From contig CP054837.1 in NCBI GenBank assembly GCA_028768525.1, forward strand, positions 3,344,001 to 3,408,000: 64,000 bases of DNA, read 5' to 3'. The stretch is from Desulfobacter sp. (lineage in GTDB: Bacteria > Desulfobacterota > Desulfobacteria > Desulfobacterales > Desulfobacteraceae). Below are positions 62,001 to 64,000 of this stretch, piece after piece. A program made the translations under genes and the position numbers. The notes below the pieces were generated by a model that did no database searches, was not told the DNA's origin, and was given only the letters and a program-made list of their open reading frames with translations. Within the stretch, counting starts at the first letter, position 1, and the number at the start of each line of letters is the position of its first letter.

Positions 62001-62647
62001 GCCACGGCCCAGAAAGCGCCGCTGCAGTCGGCCTTGGGGTTGATGGTGGTCACCTTGCCCGGCACATCATCGTCCGTGGGGACGTCGCCGGAGTCGCTTG
62101 TGATATAAATGCCGTCTATCCGGGTGTAGCTTTCCCTCATGGCAAGCTTAAGGGTGTGCTCGCCGGCCGCGTCGATGTGGATGGTATTGTCCGACCCCAC
62201 CTGGATGGTATTTTTCCAGACATAGGAGGTATAGGTGGGACCCAGGTTCCAGGCACTCCACGGTTCGCTGTCCACGGTAAAGAAGACGGAGTCGCTGTTG
62301 GAGTTGTTTCCCTTTCCCCTCACCCACATATAATAGGTGCCGGCCTGGGAGAAATAAACCGGATACTCTAAAATTTCATTGTAGGGTGTGACCCCGCCCC
62401 CACCGCTTTTGCCCGCGGCGATCACCTTGCCGCCGTTGGTTCCGGTCACCGAGATAATGGTAAACCGGTCGTGGTTGTTTGCGCCGGCATAGGTGTCATG
62501 GCGTGAAACGAAGTTTTCCGCTTCAATATAGGTGCCGTCGGGGATGATGGGGCAGAGGGCCATGGCCGTTCCCCAGGGGAACGCCAGGGCCGAAAACAGG
62601 ATGCAAAAAAGATAAATAGAAAAAAATCGTGACATATGTTTCGTCAT
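59027..62647 (-). CDS. PilY1-like pilus tip adhesin with carbohydrate-binding-like N-terminus
   Basis: 1206 aa. A signal peptide is followed by a CBM6/35-like module (about 30-190: DGTYIEAENFVSRHDTYAG...TYYMWVRGKGNN, HTLKLAMRESYTRIDGIYI), a BACON/Ig-like repeat (about 210-315), and a von Willebrand A domain with MIDAS motif MLDTSGSMKTS near 340. The C-terminal half is the PilY1 beta-propeller (AYVAANDGALHAFSLSDG, TTGLGRGGSAFFAIDI). A calcium loop DINKDGVIDTKD lies near 1034, as in PilY1. It would prime type IV pilus extension and mediate surface adhesion. The CBM-like module is additional to standard PilY1. Minor pilin genes lie directly upstream. Confidence 0.92.
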   Translation of the reverse strand: MTKHMSRFFSIYLFCILFSALAFPWGTAMALCPIIPDGTYIEAENFVSRHDTYAGANNHDRFTIISVTGTNGGKVIAAGKSGGGGVTPYNEILEYPVYFSQAGTYYMWVRGKGNNSNSDSVFFTVDSEPWSAWNLGPTYTSYVWKNTIQVGSDNTIHIDAAGEHTLKLAMRESYTRIDGIYITSDSGDVPTDDDVPGKVTTINPKADCSGAFWAVAPTNLGPTTFEGYNADPVNITLTNAAAGITSTGAKISSNQSWVSVDHTDIPDLAPGDTHTLTVNFNTTGLSDGIHNAELTITGSASNAPVKIPVTLLVKEAPSTASCGEIPLYAESLVNPGVMVMLDTSGSMKTSVQIAWGQYQRRIDIAEDVIEEVFEDRSIAWGFATWTGSSLDGHTYKKDYTNFRVGVHEHDQAHQDALQDKADDGYPKGNTPLVPALRAGLKYFKSLRQDGHYKELYSKLSCQPRIIVLITDGYGNVDTSNTTIDKVMDDLIKEEISVVTVGFGLSDATQLQRIVNKMTTAGNASDSDYLYSLHKKNSSGKTVPFMATTRTDFIKAMNDIVSNVKSQIFHGASPAATTATDNGAVLLTSSFDASDWTGNITATKFNKFTGALETSALWNAETVMPANTNHWFIYDDASSSGVAGFHPTLSPDAKKSACQLAMGDIINSSPAIVGLPPYQYRFDDYFDTFKYSSAIMNRDETAYVAANDGALHAFSLSDGVEKWRFYPRAVRVKLAEAVTNPKADRCSSTYCHRFLLDGSPRPADIYTGSKGWRTILTTGLGRGGSAFFAIDITFGESFNAPNKIIDSTSVPVRSEYLWEFTDPELGKATSLPETTRLHTSSGGSGWATLFGSGNALTDPAQADKEAYLFAVDAWNMNKVWLDAGGNKTSRLKLSAATLKNDSAGIPLAMDTHNNDYISDRVYVGNQYGNLYRIKDIGYDQMPVSQLFFDAKKTDRSTPALSKPAAAYAGGSDYWIYFGTGQYETQLDKSTGFQQYFFGLFDPGASKASPYTRPELVSYTANIVEGYALNQEGDKIDINKDGVIDTKDQRRYRTLTCDNPGINSVCNPDKKSWVIKLASGVTASERVLSQPSVSSGTVKFTTFIPDDDVCEGSGDTWIMAVDWETGAPKEEEVFKGKGHQVVDKDGNIHETVGYFVAAGKPSGQIVRYNTVGFVGTTNGSPDGQPVTAIPFNEKGMGARLKAWQQQFK

Positions 62648-62668
62648 GGTTGCGTCCTTTAGATCAAG

Positions 62669-63214
62669 TTAATAAGATGTTCTATAAACCTTTTTAACCC
62701 GGGCGTCCACCTCGGTGGTACCGCCGGCGTTGCAGACCACCTCATAGGTGTAGTCCAGGTAGTTCTGGTCGAATCCCACGGCCTGGGTGTTTCCCTGGCC
62801 AATCACCCGATACCAGTAGGGAACGCCCGTCTGGCCGTCTTTGGTGGCCTGTTGGAAATCGTCGTTGAGCACCCCGTCGGTCCCGTTGCCGAAGTTTCGT
62901 ACGATTTTATAGTAGACGTTATTTTCAAAATCCCGTTTCGTATCGCCGGATTTGAGGTTCAGGTTAATGGGGGGCGGGGTGGTGTCCCGGCCGTTCAGGT
63001 AGGGGCCGGCCTGCTGCCATCCGCTGTCCGCTCCCAGAAAGCGCACACGGGCTGTCTTTCCGTTACGGGCGATGCCCAGTTCAAAACCGGTGGTTTTGAT
63101 GGCTGCCAGGCCGATAACGGTCAACAGGGACATGATGAGCAGGGTGGCAAGGAGTGCAAATCCCCCGGAATCGGCAAGCGGGGCTGCGGGGCCCCATTTC
63201 GGTTCGGTTTTCAT
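62669..63214 (-). CDS. PilX-like minor pilin/assembly protein
   Basis: 181 aa. The N-terminal hydrophobic helix (GFALLATLLIMSLLTVIGLAAIKTT) with ELGIARN after it is the PilX N-terminal pattern. The rest is a soluble head with no recognised motif. It overlaps PilV by 4 bases and precedes PilY1 by 21 bases, the usual PilV-PilX-PilY1 order. Confidence 0.87.
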   Translation of the reverse strand: MKTEPKWGPAAPLADSGGFALLATLLIMSLLTVIGLAAIKTTGFELGIARNGKTARVRFLGADSGWQQAGPYLNGRDTTPPPINLNLKSGDTKRDFENNVYYKIVRNFGNGTDGVLNDDFQQATKDGQTGVPYWYRVIGQGNTQAVGFDQNYLDYTYEVVCNAGGTTEVDARVKKVYRTSY

Positions 63215-63678
63215 TGGTACAGCTCCGTTTTCAGAAAGGTTATGGTCAGGCGTTTGGCCCTTTTGTCGCGGTAGTTTACGGTGAGGGTGATGCCTTTAAC
63301 CCCTCTTTCGTCATCCTCGTCCGTGAGCCCGTCCCCGTCGTTGTTGAATCCGTCCTCGTTGCTCCATTCCGTGACGGTCCAGGTAACTGAACTTACATTG
63401 GCGGGCAGCTGGGGGCGGGGTGTGGGCAGTTCATTCAGGCTGTGGGGGTTGGATTTTGCCTCCCCGTCAAGGCTGTCATGGTCGTAGGGCAGGCTCAGGA
63501 GATGCTCGTAACAGTCCCCGGCAACGGTATCCGCAATGGTCAGGCGGTTGGCTGTGGCATTGCCCTCCACGCTGGAGATCTGCATGGTGCTCAGGGCCAG
63601 GATGCCGATGCTCAGCACCATCATGGCGATAAGGGCTTCGATGAGGGTGAAGCCGCTGTTGTCTTTTAAGGTATTCAT
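63211..63678 (-). CDS. PilV-like minor pilin
   Basis: 155 aa. The prepilin peptidase/methylation site is SGFTLIEALIAMMVLSIGIL near the N-terminus. The C-terminal part holds an Asp-rich loop (NNDGDGLTDEDDERG) that looks like a thrombospondin-3-type calcium site, unusual in PilV. It precedes PilX and follows the pilin cut by the window edge. Confidence 0.89.
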   Translation of the reverse strand: MNTLKDNSGFTLIEALIAMMVLSIGILALSTMQISSVEGNATANRLTIADTVAGDCYEHLLSLPYDHDSLDGEAKSNPHSLNELPTPRPQLPANVSSVTWTVTEWSNEDGFNNDGDGLTDEDDERGVKGITLTVNYRDKRAKRLTITFLKTELYQ

Positions 63679-63682
63679 GGGA

Positions 63683-64000
63683 TTATAATCCTAGATTCCG
63701 GCAGCGGATGCTGGTGGTGAGCAGGCGGCGCCGGAAGTTGTCGTTGAATGGGCCCCAGGTCCGGTTGGAGGGCGGCGGCGCCGTGTAAACGGCCGTATTT
63801 GTAAATTCCCTGTCCGGCCGGCCGGCCCTGACCAGAATGGTAAATTGAACCCTGCGGATATCGGCGGCATTGCCGGTGATATTTCCGTCTTTATCCAGGT
63901 AGATGAATTCAACGTCCTGAATGTTTTTGGCAATGGCGGCGTCGGCTGCCGCCTGGGCGTCCACCTGGCGGCGAAATTCGCCCGTGGGGTTGTCAAGGGT
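63683..64000 (-). CDS. PilW-like minor pilin, 5' end beyond window
   Basis: C-terminal 105 codons only. The frame is open to the edge of the window and reads NPTGEFRRQVDAQAAADAAIAKNIQDVEFIYLDKDG (shown in part for its register). The tail resembles the end of PilW-type pilins (IRRVQFTILVRAGRPDREFTN). Four bases before PilV. Placement in the PilW-PilV-PilX-PilY1 order supports the call. Confidence 0.72.
   Translation of the reverse strand, partial: TLDNPTGEFRRQVDAQAAADAAIAKNIQDVEFIYLDKDGNITGNAADIRRVQFTILVRAGRPDREFTNTAVYTAPPPSNRTWGPFNDNFRRRLLTTSIRCRNLGL

Overview
The window looks like a chromosomal segment of an anaerobic deltaproteobacterium, most likely a sulfate reducer of the Desulfobacterales. 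No dsr or apr gene lies inside it, so this is inferred from gene content: VPLPA-CTERM surface proteins, c-di-GMP-I riboswitches, FmdE proteins, molybdoenzyme genes, a TRAP transporter, beta-oxidation genes and many multidomain phosphorelay proteins. I see no tRNA, rRNA, CRISPR array or prophage. The only mobile element is one IS3-family insertion.

Layout. 1-3.3 kb: two VPLPA-CTERM surface-protein genes, each behind a c-di-GMP-I (GEMM) leader (the first cut by the window edge), on either side of a CRP/AraC hybrid regulator behind a cobalamin riboswitch with its own terminator. 3.5-11 kb: an HDOD protein, an acyl-CoA ligase, a zinc-ribbon membrane protein, a Cache-type kinase/NarL regulator pair and a DnaQ-like exonuclease. 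11-17 kb: a beta-oxidation operon (hydroxyacyl-CoA dehydrogenase, acyl-CoA dehydrogenase, thiolase) divergent from a sigma-54 activator gene, with a sigma-54-like promoter facing the operon. 17-20.6 kb: lnt, prfB (with its programmed frameshift) and an HD hydrolase gene.

22-28 kb and 40-53.6 kb form the most interesting part. A BtuCD/FecCD-type ABC importer behind a structured attenuator, an FmdE protein, and a cytoplasmic molybdopterin oxidoreductase come first. About 12 kb after that oxidoreductase gene come mobB, a molybdopterin-binding MoeA-like protein, a second FmdE and a ModE-like regulator with twin operators. Then follows an operon for a ferredoxin subunit, a GltD-like flavoprotein, a CBS protein, a NuoG-like iron-sulfur protein and a TauE/SafE exporter. 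The molybdoenzyme gene and the ferredoxin operon carry the same 17-bp sigma-54-type promoter, and upstream of it the same near-perfect palindrome with an extra half-site at a 19-bp pitch. I infer one regulon in which the catalytic subunit and its NAD(P)H-linked electron-transfer partners are encoded about 17 kb apart.

28-40 kb holds signalling genes: a PocR-type hybrid kinase, a second paralogous hybrid kinase split by the IS3 insertion, an HD-GYP response regulator and a REC-histidine kinase. 53.7-56.5 kb is a TRAP transporter. 56.8-58.5 kb is an HDOD-SpoIIE phosphatase. 58.6-64 kb is a minor-pilin/PilY1 operon running off the right edge.
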